Below are positions 1-6,868 of a DNA stretch of 7,591 nt, in pieces. The translations under genes and the position numbers were made by a program. The notes under the pieces are model-generated. The model did no database searches. It was given only the letters and a program-made list of their open reading frames with translations, and was not told where the DNA came from. Source of the DNA: Actinomycetota bacterium (GTDB taxonomy: Bacteria; Actinomycetota; Actinomycetes; Actinomycetales; Microbacteriaceae). Each line of letters starts with the position of its first letter. The first letter of the stretch is position 1. The stretch spans positions 1 through 7,591 of the forward strand of contig WLGA01000051.1 of the NCBI GenBank assembly GCA_009703445.1, given 5' to 3'.

Positions 1-815
1 AATTGGTGCACGTCGAGTTCTTCGCCGCGGGCCTGTGGGCTTACGCCTGCTGCGATCAGAATGCGCTCGGCATCGGCTGGCGAACCGGCCCAGACCGCGA
101 GTGCCTGTCGAAGGGTCTTGCGGCGCTGCCCGAAGGCCGCGTCGGCAACCTCAAAGGTGGCCAGGCGCAGTGCCTCATCGCCAAGTGGAACAGCACGCTT
201 TGAGAAATAAACCAGCGCAGAGTCAACATTTGGAACCGGCCAGAAGATGTTGCGGCCTACGTTGCCGGCAAGCGCCGAGTCGGCATACCAGGCCAGCTTC
301 ACGCTAGGCACGCCATAGATTTTCGAACCCGGAGTAGCGGCCAAGCGGTGAGCAACCTCGGCCTGAACCAATACCAGACCGGTCTGCAACGACGGGAAGT
401 GCTCGAGGAAGTGCAGGAGCACTGGAACCGAGATGTTGTAAGGCAAGTTGGCGACCAAGGCATCTGGGTTTGCCGGAAGTTCGGTGACCTTCAAGGCATC
501 GTTGCGAACCAGAGTGAAGTCGGTTCCAGGAGCGCGCTTGGCAATGGTCGATTCAAGTTCGGCCGCCATCTTCGGGTCAATCTCAACCGCGATTACCTTC
601 TTGGCAACCTCGAGAAGACCAAGGGTTAGCGAGCCAAGACCTGGGCCGATCTCAACGACTGTTTCGGCACCGGTCAGTTTGGCCGCGGTGACAATTCTAC
701 GAATAGTGTTTGGGTCGGTGACAAAGTTCTGGCCGAGTTTCTTGGTTGGAGTCACATCGAGACGAGCGGCGAGTTCACGGATGTCTACTCCGCCGAGCAA
801 CTGCACATCGGCCAT
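1..815 (-). CDS. rsmA: 16S rRNA (adenine1518-N6/adenine1519-N6)-dimethyltransferase, C-terminus cut off by window edge
   Basis: RsmA (KsgA) uses S-adenosylmethionine to dimethylate two adjacent adenines in the 3' terminal hairpin of 16S rRNA, a late step in 30S assembly in the cytoplasm. The ATG is at 815-813 and 271 codons are visible before the left edge. Seen in the translation: KKLGQNF near residue 25, typical of the family's N-terminus; SAM-binding motif VEIGPGLGSLT at 54-64; acidic ribose-binding region VEID at 77-80; catalytic motif NLPYN at 123-127; and AFGQRRKTLRQAL at 227-239, the conserved C-terminal signature. It ends in the region of the family's last helix, so probably only about 10-20 residues are missing. 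Its start overlaps the tatD stop by one base (TAATG), implying translational coupling, and it has its own GAGGGG ribosome-binding site. No internal stop or frameshift is seen. Confidence 0.96.
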   Translation of the reverse strand, partial: MADVQLLGGVDIRELAARLDVTPTKKLGQNFVTDPNTIRRIVTAAKLTGAETVVEIGPGLGSLTLGLLEVAKKVIAVEIDPKMAAELESTIAKRAPGTDFTLVRNDALKVTELPANPDALVANLPYNISVPVLLHFLEHFPSLQTGLVLVQAEVAHRLAATPGSKIYGVPSVKLAWYADSALAGNVGRNIFWPVPNVDSALVYFSKRAVPLGDEALRLATFEVADAAFGQRRKTLRQALAVWAGSPADAERILIAAGVSPQARGEELDVHQ

Positions 816-1750
816 TAGAACCCCTCATCCCATGAGCCATAAACGCGCTCAGTGTTCAAGGCTAACTGAGCCGCCAAGTCATTCACATCGACTCCGCGCT
901 GCTCTGCCATGAATCGCACGGTGATTGGCACGAGATACGGGGCATTCGGGCGACCTCGGAATGGCTCAGGGGCGAGGAACGGAGCATCGGTCTCAACCAG
1001 GATGAGCTCCTTCGGCGCCATGATTAGCGAGTCACGAAGGTGTTGGTTGCGCTTGATGGTGATGTTGCCGGCGAACGACATGTACCAGCCATTTTCGATG
1101 CAGATCTGAGCCAGGTCGGTCTCCCCCGAATAGCAGTGGAAGACCACCTTTTCGGGTGCACCAAGGCGAAGCAGAGTTTCGACAACCTGATCGTGAGCAT
1201 CGCGGTCGTGAATCATCAGTGCGATGTTGTTTTCCTTGGCGATTCGGATGTGCTCTTCAAATGAGTGCTGTTGAAGCTCTAGGTCGTTATCGCCCTCGGT
1301 TCTGAAAAAATCCAAACCGGTTTCGCCGATGGCGCGAACCCGAGGCTGCGCAGCGAGCGCTTCAATCTCAGCGATTGCGGCATCCAAGTTTTCACGGGTT
1401 TTGTAAAGCGGAGCCTCGTTGGGGTGCAGGGCCACAGCGGCTAGAACTCGTCTGTCCTTGGAAGCCAACTCGGCGCACCACTTTGAGCTCTCTAGAGTCA
1501 CGCCAACCTGAACAACGCCCTTGATGCCAACGGCCTGTGCCCGATCGAGATTCTCTTGCCAAGGCATGACTCCGAGCTCATCATCAAACTCAAACTCTAG
1601 GTGGCAGTGATTGTCATAGACGGTGACGTCGAGCGGCTCAGGGTTCGGCGGAAAGCTGGGTGCCTTCTTTTCTTTAGCCGACTTCTGGGCGGCGTTGGAA
1701 GCCACGTCTGCGCCAGCCTTTGAGCTGCGAACAAACTGCTCTGCAGTCAT
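815..1750 (-). CDS. tatD: TatD family metal-dependent DNase/hydrolase
   Basis: This 311-residue protein belongs to the TatD family of the amidohydrolase superfamily: cytoplasmic TIM-barrel enzymes with two divalent metals. Studied members act as 3'-5' exonucleases on DNA or RNA, and a role in DNA repair or RNA turnover has been proposed. The whole metal-binding set is visible: H48-x-H50 in DNHCHLEF, E143 in IGETGLDFF, H181 in MIHDRDA, H205 in FHCYSG and D255 in ETDAPFLAP. The barrel begins near residue 42. The first roughly 40 residues form a hydrophilic Ala/Lys-rich extension ending in a proline-rich stretch, making the protein longer than the roughly 260 residues usual for the family. Similar extensions occur in actinobacterial homologues as I recall, so I keep this ATG. 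It starts 3 nt after the metG stop with only a weak GAAG at 6 nt spacing, and its stop overlaps rsmA. The exact substrate cannot be read from sequence. Confidence 0.95.
   Translation of the reverse strand: MTAEQFVRSSKAGADVASNAAQKSAKEKKAPSFPPNPEPLDVTVYDNHCHLEFEFDDELGVMPWQENLDRAQAVGIKGVVQVGVTLESSKWCAELASKDRRVLAAVALHPNEAPLYKTRENLDAAIAEIEALAAQPRVRAIGETGLDFFRTEGDNDLELQQHSFEEHIRIAKENNIALMIHDRDAHDQVVETLLRLGAPEKVVFHCYSGETDLAQICIENGWYMSFAGNITIKRNQHLRDSLIMAPKELILVETDAPFLAPEPFRGRPNAPYLVPITVRFMAEQRGVDVNDLAAQLALNTERVYGSWDEGF
821..826 (-). promoter_or_regulatory. Ribosome-binding site of rsmA
   Basis: On the minus strand GAGGGG lies 5 nt upstream of the ATG at 815-813, inside the last codons of tatD. It is the best Shine-Dalgarno match in the minus-strand cluster. 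It supports this ATG as the start and suggests rsmA can recruit ribosomes itself as well as by coupling through the TAATG junction. Confidence 0.65.
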
Positions 1751-1753
1751 GTG

Positions 1754-3367
1754 TTACTTCGCTTCGGTTGCGTCGGTTTCGATGCGCGGGAACAGTGGCT
1801 CAAGTTCTCCGATGGCCTGGCCAGCCTTTAGCTGACCCCAGTTAGCGGCGGCCGAAAGCGGCTGTGCGGCGAGGTCTCCGAGCGAGCCCTGACCGACTGT
1901 TGACCAAAGTTTTTCGGCAACCTTCGGGGTGACCGGAGCCATCAGAGTTGCCAAAATGCGAAGACCCTCGGCTGCGGTGTAAAGCACAGTGCCAAGACGC
2001 TCGCGCATTGCCTCATCCTTGGCCAGAACCCAAGGCTCCTGCACGGTGATGTAGTTGTTCAGCTCGTCGACCAGAGTCCAAACCGCAATCAAGGCATCCT
2101 GGATGGCGACCTCGTCGATTGCCGCATCTGCGTTGGCCACTGCCGCGGCAGCGACTGACTGAACCTTGAGGTCATCTTCTGAAGCTGCGCCAGGAGTTGG
2201 CAAAACGCCATCAAAATAACGGTGAATCATTGCGACAACGCGTGATGCGAGGTTGCCAAAGCCGTTGGCTAGCTCAGCCTGGTAGCGAGCCGAAAGGTCT
2301 TCCCACGAGAATGAACCATCCTGGCCGAAGGCGATTGCCTTCATGAAGTAGTAGCGGAATGCGTCTGAGCCGAAGGTGTCGGTGATCTGGCTCGGCGCGA
2401 TTCCGGTGAGCTTTGACTTCGACATCTTTTCGCCGCCGACTAGAAGCCAGCCGTGGCCGAAGATCTGCTTGGCAGGCGGCAATCCGGCAGCCATCAACAT
2501 TGCCGGCCAAATAACCGCGTGGAATCTCAGGATGTCCTTGCCGACCACCTGAACGGTCGCAGGCCATAGAGACTCGAACTTTGCCTTGGCTTCGGCGCTG
2601 TCTTCGCCGTAACCGATGGCTGTGATGTAGTTCAACAGGGCGTCGAACCAGACGTAGGTGATGTGGCTGTCATCCCAAGGGATGTCGATGCCCCAATCGA
2701 ACTTCTCTTTCGAACGTGAAATCGACAGGTCGGTTAGACCGCGGCGGACGAACGAAACGACTTCGTTGCGAGCCGATTCAGGCTGGATGAACTTTGGGTT
2801 TGCCGCATAGAAATCGAGCAGCGGCTGCTCGAACTCGCTGAGCTTGAAGAAGTAGTTGGTTTCGGCGAGCTTCTCAACCGGCTTCGAGTGAATCGCACAT
2901 ACCGGCTGGCCAGCAAATGCGCCCTCGCCAGGCATTAGGTCGGCTTCGGTCTTGTATTCCTCGCAACCCACGCAGTAGTTGCCCTCGAACTCACCGCGAT
3001 AAATGAAGCCAGTGTCATACAGGTTCTGCAAGAACTTCTGGACGTTCTTTTCGTGACGAGGTTCGGTGGTTCGGATGAAGTCTTGGTTGTCGATGTCAAT
3101 GGTCTCGAGCAACGGTAGCCAAGCCTCAGAAACTAGCTTGTCGGCCCACTCCTGCGGCGAAACCGAGTTCGCCGAAGCGGTGCGCAAAATCTTTTCGCCG
3201 TGCTCGTCGGTGCCGGTTAGCAAGAAACTCTGCTCTCCGCGCTGACGGTGCCAACGTGCCAGAACGTCAGAAGCTACTTCGGTGTAGGCGTGGCCGATGT
3301 GAGGTGCGTCGTTGACGTAGAAGATAGGGGTCGTGACATAGAACGACTGACCTTTGGTGTTTGGCAT
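1754..3367 (-). CDS. metG: Methionyl-tRNA synthetase
   Basis: This class I aminoacyl-tRNA synthetase (537 residues) charges tRNA-Met, both initiator and elongator, with methionine using ATP in the cytoplasm. The Rossmann fold carries the signature HIGH at 23-26 and GTDEHG at 52-57; the second ATP-loop motif KMSKS is at 314-318 within GGEKMSKSKLTG. The connective-peptide insert keeps one zinc knuckle: C132-x-x-C135 with C157-x-x-H160, the Cys/Cys/Cys/His form known from single-knuckle MetRS. The helical anticodon-binding domain follows from about residue 360, including LNNYITVQEPW at 436-446. There is no C-terminal EMAP-II/Trbp111-type tRNA-binding domain, so this is the short form. The start lies 4 nt after the rsmI stop (TAG AAGA ATG) with no well-spaced Shine-Dalgarno, suggesting translation by coupling from rsmI. 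It is essential in bacteria when the only copy. Confidence 0.97.
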   Translation of the reverse strand: MPNTKGQSFYVTTPIFYVNDAPHIGHAYTEVASDVLARWHRQRGEQSFLLTGTDEHGEKILRTASANSVSPQEWADKLVSEAWLPLLETIDIDNQDFIRTTEPRHEKNVQKFLQNLYDTGFIYRGEFEGNYCVGCEEYKTEADLMPGEGAFAGQPVCAIHSKPVEKLAETNYFFKLSEFEQPLLDFYAANPKFIQPESARNEVVSFVRRGLTDLSISRSKEKFDWGIDIPWDDSHITYVWFDALLNYITAIGYGEDSAEAKAKFESLWPATVQVVGKDILRFHAVIWPAMLMAAGLPPAKQIFGHGWLLVGGEKMSKSKLTGIAPSQITDTFGSDAFRYYFMKAIAFGQDGSFSWEDLSARYQAELANGFGNLASRVVAMIHRYFDGVLPTPGAASEDDLKVQSVAAAAVANADAAIDEVAIQDALIAVWTLVDELNNYITVQEPWVLAKDEAMRERLGTVLYTAAEGLRILATLMAPVTPKVAEKLWSTVGQGSLGDLAAQPLSAAANWGQLKAGQAIGELEPLFPRIETDATEAK

Positions 3368-3371
3368 TCTT

Positions 3372-4199
3372 CTATCTTAAAGCTTTGCGGGCCTCTAATA
3401 CCGACTGGTAGAGCTCGCTTTTGCCCGCTCCGGCCGAGCCGGCAATCTCTGCGACTGCTTGCTTCAGGCCGACGCCATCCTCGATGAGTGCCAAAACCTG
3501 CTGCACGAGGTCTTCGCTCTTCACCTCGACTACCTGGGCGCCGGCGATAACCAAAACCATTTCGCCCTTCGGTTCGCCCTTCGCCCATTCGACCAATTCG
3601 GGCAGAGTGCCGCGCTCGGTGTGCTCAAACTTCTTAGTCAGTTCGCGCGAAACGCTTGCCTGGCGATCAAAGCCCAAGACCGATGCGGCATCCTCCAAAG
3701 ATTCAAGGATGCGGTGCGGGGATTCAAAGAAAACCATGGTTCGTGGTTCGCGAGCAAGCGATTCGAACGCCTTCTTGCGGTCGCCGGTTTTGCGTGGCAA
3801 GAACCCCTCGAAGGTGAAGCGGTCGGTTGGTAGACCAGAAACGGCGAGCGCCGAAAGCACAGCCGAAGGGCCAGGGATGATTGTCACGGCAACGTTGGCC
3901 TTCACTGCGGCGCGCACTAGTAAGAAACCCGGGTCGCTAACCGTTGGCATTCCGGCATCGCTGACCACGAGGACGTCATCCTCGCCAGCGATTTCAAGAA
4001 TCTGCTCGATTCTCTCGTTCTCGTTGTGTTCGTGCAGGCTGAATAGGCGCGCGTTCAGCTTGATTCCCAGCGCATTGGCCAATTTCAGCAGGCTGCGGGT
4101 ATCTTCGGCTGCGATGAACTTCGAAGCGATCAGGTGCTCGACCAGGCGCGGCGATGCGTCGGACAGGTTTCCGATGGGAGTCGCAGCAAGGATGAGCAC
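3372..4199 (-). CDS. rsmI: 16S rRNA (cytidine1402-2'-O)-methyltransferase
   Basis: RsmI methylates the ribose 2'-OH of C1402 of 16S rRNA, in the decoding centre at the P site, with SAM as donor. It belongs to the tetrapyrrole-methylase fold family. The 275-residue protein shows the full set of family motifs in order: ATPIGNLSD at 6-14, AAEDTR at 30-35, SLHEHNE at 54-60, VSDAGMPTVSDPG at 79-91, IPGPSA at 108-113, FEGFLPRK at 130-137, FFESPHR at 157-163 and SRELTKKFE at 184-192. A short C-terminal helical tail (about 240-275) follows, as in other RsmI proteins. Translation starts at a GTG at 4199-4197. This start fits the family's N-terminus, because ATPIGN begins only five residues in, and no usable Shine-Dalgarno precedes it, so the transcript may be leaderless. 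It is first in the rsmI-metG-tatD-rsmA cluster and divergent from pmt. Confidence 0.96.
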   Translation of the reverse strand: MLILAATPIGNLSDASPRLVEHLIASKFIAAEDTRSLLKLANALGIKLNARLFSLHEHNENERIEQILEIAGEDDVLVVSDAGMPTVSDPGFLLVRAAVKANVAVTIIPGPSAVLSALAVSGLPTDRFTFEGFLPRKTGDRKKAFESLAREPRTMVFFESPHRILESLEDAASVLGFDRQASVSRELTKKFEHTERGTLPELVEWAKGEPKGEMVLVIAGAQVVEVKSEDLVQQVLALIEDGVGLKQAVAEIAGSAGAGKSELYQSVLEARKALR

Positions 4200-4204
4200 G
4201 CTCT

Positions 4205-4210
4205 ATTGTC
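4205..4210 (-). promoter_or_regulatory. Candidate -10 element for rsmI
   Basis: On the minus strand GACAAT lies 5 nt before the GTG of rsmI, matching four of six bases of TATAAT. If used, transcription would begin at or next to the start codon, giving a leaderless mRNA. This would explain the lack of a ribosome-binding site. No clear -35 hexamer is seen at 17 bp. This is inference from position and a weak match. Confidence 0.35.
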
Positions 4211-4216
4211 TAGCAT
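4211..4216 (+). promoter_or_regulatory. Candidate -10 element for pmt
   Basis: TAGCAT fits the actinobacterial -10 pattern TANNNT and ends 6 nt before the GTG at 4223-4225, so it would sit exactly at -12 to -7 for a transcript starting at the first base of the start codon. The AGGG at 4218-4221 is only 1 nt from the GTG, too close to act as a Shine-Dalgarno. No convincing -35 is visible. It directly abuts the opposite-strand rsmI element. Confidence 0.45.
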
Positions 4217-4222
4217 TAGGGC

Positions 4223-5701
4223 GTGATTGCATTACTTAATCGAATCTTGGCTGGCGAAAAAAGCCGTCATCGATTGAGTGTTTCCGCACCTTGGCTGGTC
4301 ATGCTGCTTGCCGCTTTTTTCCGTCTGTGGAACCTCGGTTATCCGAACAAGCTGGTTTTTGATGAGACCTATTACGTCAAGGATGCCTGGACCCTTTGGA
4401 ACACCGGGTCAGAAAAGGCGTGGCCTAAAGACGCCAACCTTGCCTTTGAATCGGGGCAAGTCAATGGGTTTTTGACTGACCCAAGTTTTGTAGTTCACCC
4501 GCCGCTCGGCAAATGGATCATGGGCTTTGGCATGTGGCTATTTGGCCCAAGCAACGCCTTCTCCTGGCGCATCAGCGTTGCCCTGCTAAGCATCGCTGCG
4601 GTCGGGTTGATCATGATGATTGCGAAAATCCTGTTTCAAACGCAGGTATGGGCAGTTGCTGCCGGCTTCCTTTTTGCCATCGATGGCCACGCGATCGTCC
4701 TTGGTCGAACCGGTTTGTTAGACGGCATCCTGATGTTTTTCGTGCTGCTCGCTTTCTATTTCTTGCTGCGGCATTTGCAGACTCGAAAACTTGGCGAACC
4801 GACCTGGGCCCAGCCATGGCTTCTGGCTGCGGGAGTCACCCTCGGCGCCGCAACCGCAGTGAAGTGGTCTGGTTTGTATTTCTTGGCCGCATTCGGGCTA
4901 TACGTAGCAACGAGTGACGCAATCGAACGCCGACAAAGAGCGGAATCTCAACTGGTCGAGGGCCAGCGTTTGAAGCTGCGCGATTGGCTCATTCCAAGCG
5001 GTCTGCAGGCAATGATCAGCTTCACATTGATGGTGCCAACCGCGCTGGCAACATACGTGGCGAGCTGGGCCGGCTGGTTGATGACCACAAACGGTTACGA
5101 CCGGAACTCACGCGAGAACGCGCTGCTTTCACTCTGGCAGTACCACCTCGACGCATACGGTTTCCACATCAATCTGCACACACCGCACTCATACGCATCG
5201 AGCCCTCTCACGTGGCTGTTTGCGATTCGCCCAACCAGCTTTTTCTACGAGGGGCTGGCCGAAGGCGAGGGCGGCTGCGTCTCAAGTTCGGGCTGCTCCA
5301 GTGCCATTACCGCTCTGGGCAACCCTCTGATTTGGCTTCCAGCTGCGGCGGCCGTCCTGTTGCTGACCTATCTGTTCATCACGCGAAAGAGCAAGGTGGG
5401 CGGCTTGATTCTGCTCGGCATCGTCGGCGGATACCTACCTTGGTTGGCTTTCCTCAACCGCACAGTCTTCCAGTTCTACGCGATTGCTTTCTTACCTTGG
5501 ATGATCCTGGCGCTGGTCTATGTGATTCGCATGTTCTTGCACACTCGCAGCCAGGAACAACTGCCCCGAGCGATTCGCATTGCCGGTGGCTATTTCGGCC
5601 TGGCATTTGCGGTTAGCCTATTCTTCTTACCAATCTGGATCGGCACCTGGACTCCTTATTGGTACTGGCACCTTCACATGTGGCTTCCGAGTTGGATCTA
5701 A
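4223..5701 (+). CDS. pmt: Polyprenyl-phosphate-mannose--protein mannosyltransferase (PMT family, GT39)
   Basis: Pmt transfers mannose from a polyprenyl-phosphate carrier to Ser/Thr of proteins leaving through the Sec machinery, acting on the outer face of the plasma membrane. The 492-residue protein is strongly hydrophobic with about ten or more membrane segments (for example near 22-35, 115-135, 142-158, 168-183, 198-228, 263-288, 367-386, 394-411, 418-437 and 455-475). The acidic pair D47-E48 in VFDETYY occupies the first external loop, the place of the catalytic Asp-Glu of yeast Pmt1. HPPLGK at 92-97, LLDG at 165-168 and HTPHSYASSPLTW at 319-331 are further family marks. A large extracytoplasmic loop (about 289-365) carries two cysteines, C352 and C358. 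There is no eukaryotic MIR domain, as expected for bacteria. The start is a GTG without a Shine-Dalgarno; an in-frame ATG at residue 27 is less likely since it would break the first membrane helix. The gene is divergent from rsmI, as in mycobacteria. Confidence 0.94.
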   Translation: MIALLNRILAGEKSRHRLSVSAPWLVMLLAAFFRLWNLGYPNKLVFDETYYVKDAWTLWNTGSEKAWPKDANLAFESGQVNGFLTDPSFVVHPPLGKWIMGFGMWLFGPSNAFSWRISVALLSIAAVGLIMMIAKILFQTQVWAVAAGFLFAIDGHAIVLGRTGLLDGILMFFVLLAFYFLLRHLQTRKLGEPTWAQPWLLAAGVTLGAATAVKWSGLYFLAAFGLYVATSDAIERRQRAESQLVEGQRLKLRDWLIPSGLQAMISFTLMVPTALATYVASWAGWLMTTNGYDRNSRENALLSLWQYHLDAYGFHINLHTPHSYASSPLTWLFAIRPTSFFYEGLAEGEGGCVSSSGCSSAITALGNPLIWLPAAAAVLLLTYLFITRKSKVGGLILLGIVGGYLPWLAFLNRTVFQFYAIAFLPWMILALVYVIRMFLHTRSQEQLPRAIRIAGGYFGLAFAVSLFFLPIWIGTWTPYWYWHLHMWLPSWI

Positions 5702-5704
5702 TAA

Positions 5705-6868
5705 ATGAGTAGTTACGGAGCGTTGTTCCGCGCCCCTGGTTTCCTAAGGGTTATCTCGTCGCAGCTCTATGCTCGTTTTCCATTCGGAATGATGACTTTG
5801 GCATTCGTGCTGCACATCGAACACGTTCACAACTCTTACGCCGTGGCTGGTCTCGCACTCGGCGCAGACACCATCGGCGCGGCAGTTTCGGGACCTGTGC
5901 TCGGTCGCCTGCTCAGCAAGTTCGGCACAACACGTGTCTTGGTTACGAGCGCAACCATTGGAGCCGCAGCGATGCTTGGCATTGCCTTGCTAAATGCAAG
6001 CCCGGTTGGAATGATCGCCCTAGCATTAGTTGTCGGGCTCACTTCACCTCCGATTCAAACCGCGGCCCGCACGATTTACCCATCCCTGGTCAAAAAGAAA
6101 GACTTGAACGCGGTCTATTCTCTGGATGCAACATCCCAGGAATTGATTTGGGTCATCGGCCCAGTTTTGGCTACCGTTCTTGCCGCTCAAATCAACACAG
6201 TCTTTGTGGTTGTGCTCATGGCCGCGGTTCAGATCTCGGGCGTGATTTGGTTCTGCTCAAACAAAGAAGTGAGCCAGGCAGTCATTCCGAGCCCGGAGCG
6301 CAAGATGGGCGGCGTCCTAACCAACAAGATCGTCTTGGCGACCGCTGTTCTCGGCCTCCTGCTCATCGGAGGATTTAGCGGTGTCGAGGTTGGCACGGTG
6401 GCCGTGGTTTCACATGACCTAGCCGGCCTGGTCATTGGTGCACTGTCGCTGGGTTCGATTGTCGGTGGAGTTTTCCTGGGCAACCGAGTGAAATCTCGCT
6501 GGTCACTCACCTGGCTCCTGACCCTCGTGCTGGCTGGATATGCATTGATCTGGATCGCGCCGACCAATGGCGTCTGGCTTGCAATCTGCCTCTTTATTGC
6601 GGGAGTCGGTGTTGCACCGTCTCTGGGCATCCTTGGCACAGCAATCGCGGGAAACCTAAAGCCTGGAGATGCAGCCGAAGCTAACGGTTGGGCTAGCACC
6701 GGCCAGCTCATGGGTTATTCGGCTGGCGCCGCGCTGTCGGGCATCGCAATCGATTCGGTTTCAGAAAGCTCCGCATTTTTGGTGTCCCTAGTATTCGGAG
6801 TCGGAGCAGTTCTAGTAGCAGTAATGGCGGTCGACATCATGTCGCCGGCCAGAAAGCAGGAGAAATGA
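5705..6868 (+). CDS. Major facilitator superfamily transporter, substrate unknown
   Basis: This 387-residue protein has about twelve hydrophobic segments in two sets of six (roughly 26-40, 45-67, 78-96, 100-121, 147-162, 165-184, 208-230, 239-260, 267-285, 288-315, 335-351 and 357-379), separated by a polar loop at about 185-207. The loop between helices 2 and 3 reads GPVLGRLLSKFGTTR, a degenerate form of the MFS motif A. A short cytoplasmic tail rich in Lys/Arg ends the protein. The size and layout fit a drug-efflux or small-solute antiporter type of MFS protein, but nothing in the sequence fixes the substrate or direction. It begins 3 nt after pmt, separated by a second in-frame TAA, and shows no clear Shine-Dalgarno, so its translation probably depends on ribosomes finishing pmt. 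It overlaps the next gene by 4 nt (ATGA). Whether it works with Pmt is unknown. Confidence 0.88.
   Translation: MSSYGALFRAPGFLRVISSQLYARFPFGMMTLAFVLHIEHVHNSYAVAGLALGADTIGAAVSGPVLGRLLSKFGTTRVLVTSATIGAAAMLGIALLNASPVGMIALALVVGLTSPPIQTAARTIYPSLVKKKDLNAVYSLDATSQELIWVIGPVLATVLAAQINTVFVVVLMAAVQISGVIWFCSNKEVSQAVIPSPERKMGGVLTNKIVLATAVLGLLLIGGFSGVEVGTVAVVSHDLAGLVIGALSLGSIVGGVFLGNRVKSRWSLTWLLTLVLAGYALIWIAPTNGVWLAICLFIAGVGVAPSLGILGTAIAGNLKPGDAAEANGWASTGQLMGYSAGAALSGIAIDSVSESSAFLVSLVFGVGAVLVAVMAVDIMSPARKQEK
6858..6862 (+). promoter_or_regulatory. Closely spaced ribosome-binding site for the YciI-family gene
   Basis: AGGAG lies only 2 nt before the ATG at 6865, inside the last codons of the MFS gene. The sequence is a good Shine-Dalgarno but the spacing is shorter than the usual 5-9 nt, so the ATGA overlap (termination-reinitiation) may matter more for expression. 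Confidence 0.4.

Noticed and set aside
448..912. Plus-strand open frame of 154 codons opposite rsmA and the end of tatD
   Set aside because: It covers the conserved SAM-binding and start region of rsmA on the other strand and shows no domain or ribosome-binding site of its own.
3417..3440. Walker A-like GSAGAGKS at residues 254-261 of RsmI
   Set aside because: It matches GxxxxGK[ST] literally, but it lies in the short C-terminal helical tail of RsmI where family members usually carry a G-K/S-ELY-type helix sequence. No Walker B or P-loop fold surrounds it.
4200..4222. Possible operator palindrome around CTAG in the divergent region
   Set aside because: Only the central CTAG is symmetric. 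The flanking bases do not pair, so there is no support for a regulator-binding site.
3421..4239. Long plus-strand open frame (272 codons) opposite rsmI, running into the pmt start
   Set aside because: It is fully antisense to rsmI, whose motifs are all present. The translation is Ser/Arg/Thr-rich with no recognisable domain. It is a by-product of codon bias in the real gene.
4984..5616. 210-codon frame inside pmt on the same strand
   Set aside because: It lies in an alternative frame of a gene with clear membrane topology and PMT motifs. The translation is Arg/His/Pro-rich, the usual signature of an out-of-frame reading.
6229..6711. 160-codon minus-strand frame opposite the MFS gene
   Set aside because: It is antisense to well-formed transmembrane helices, Pro/Thr/Arg-rich, and has no recognisable family.
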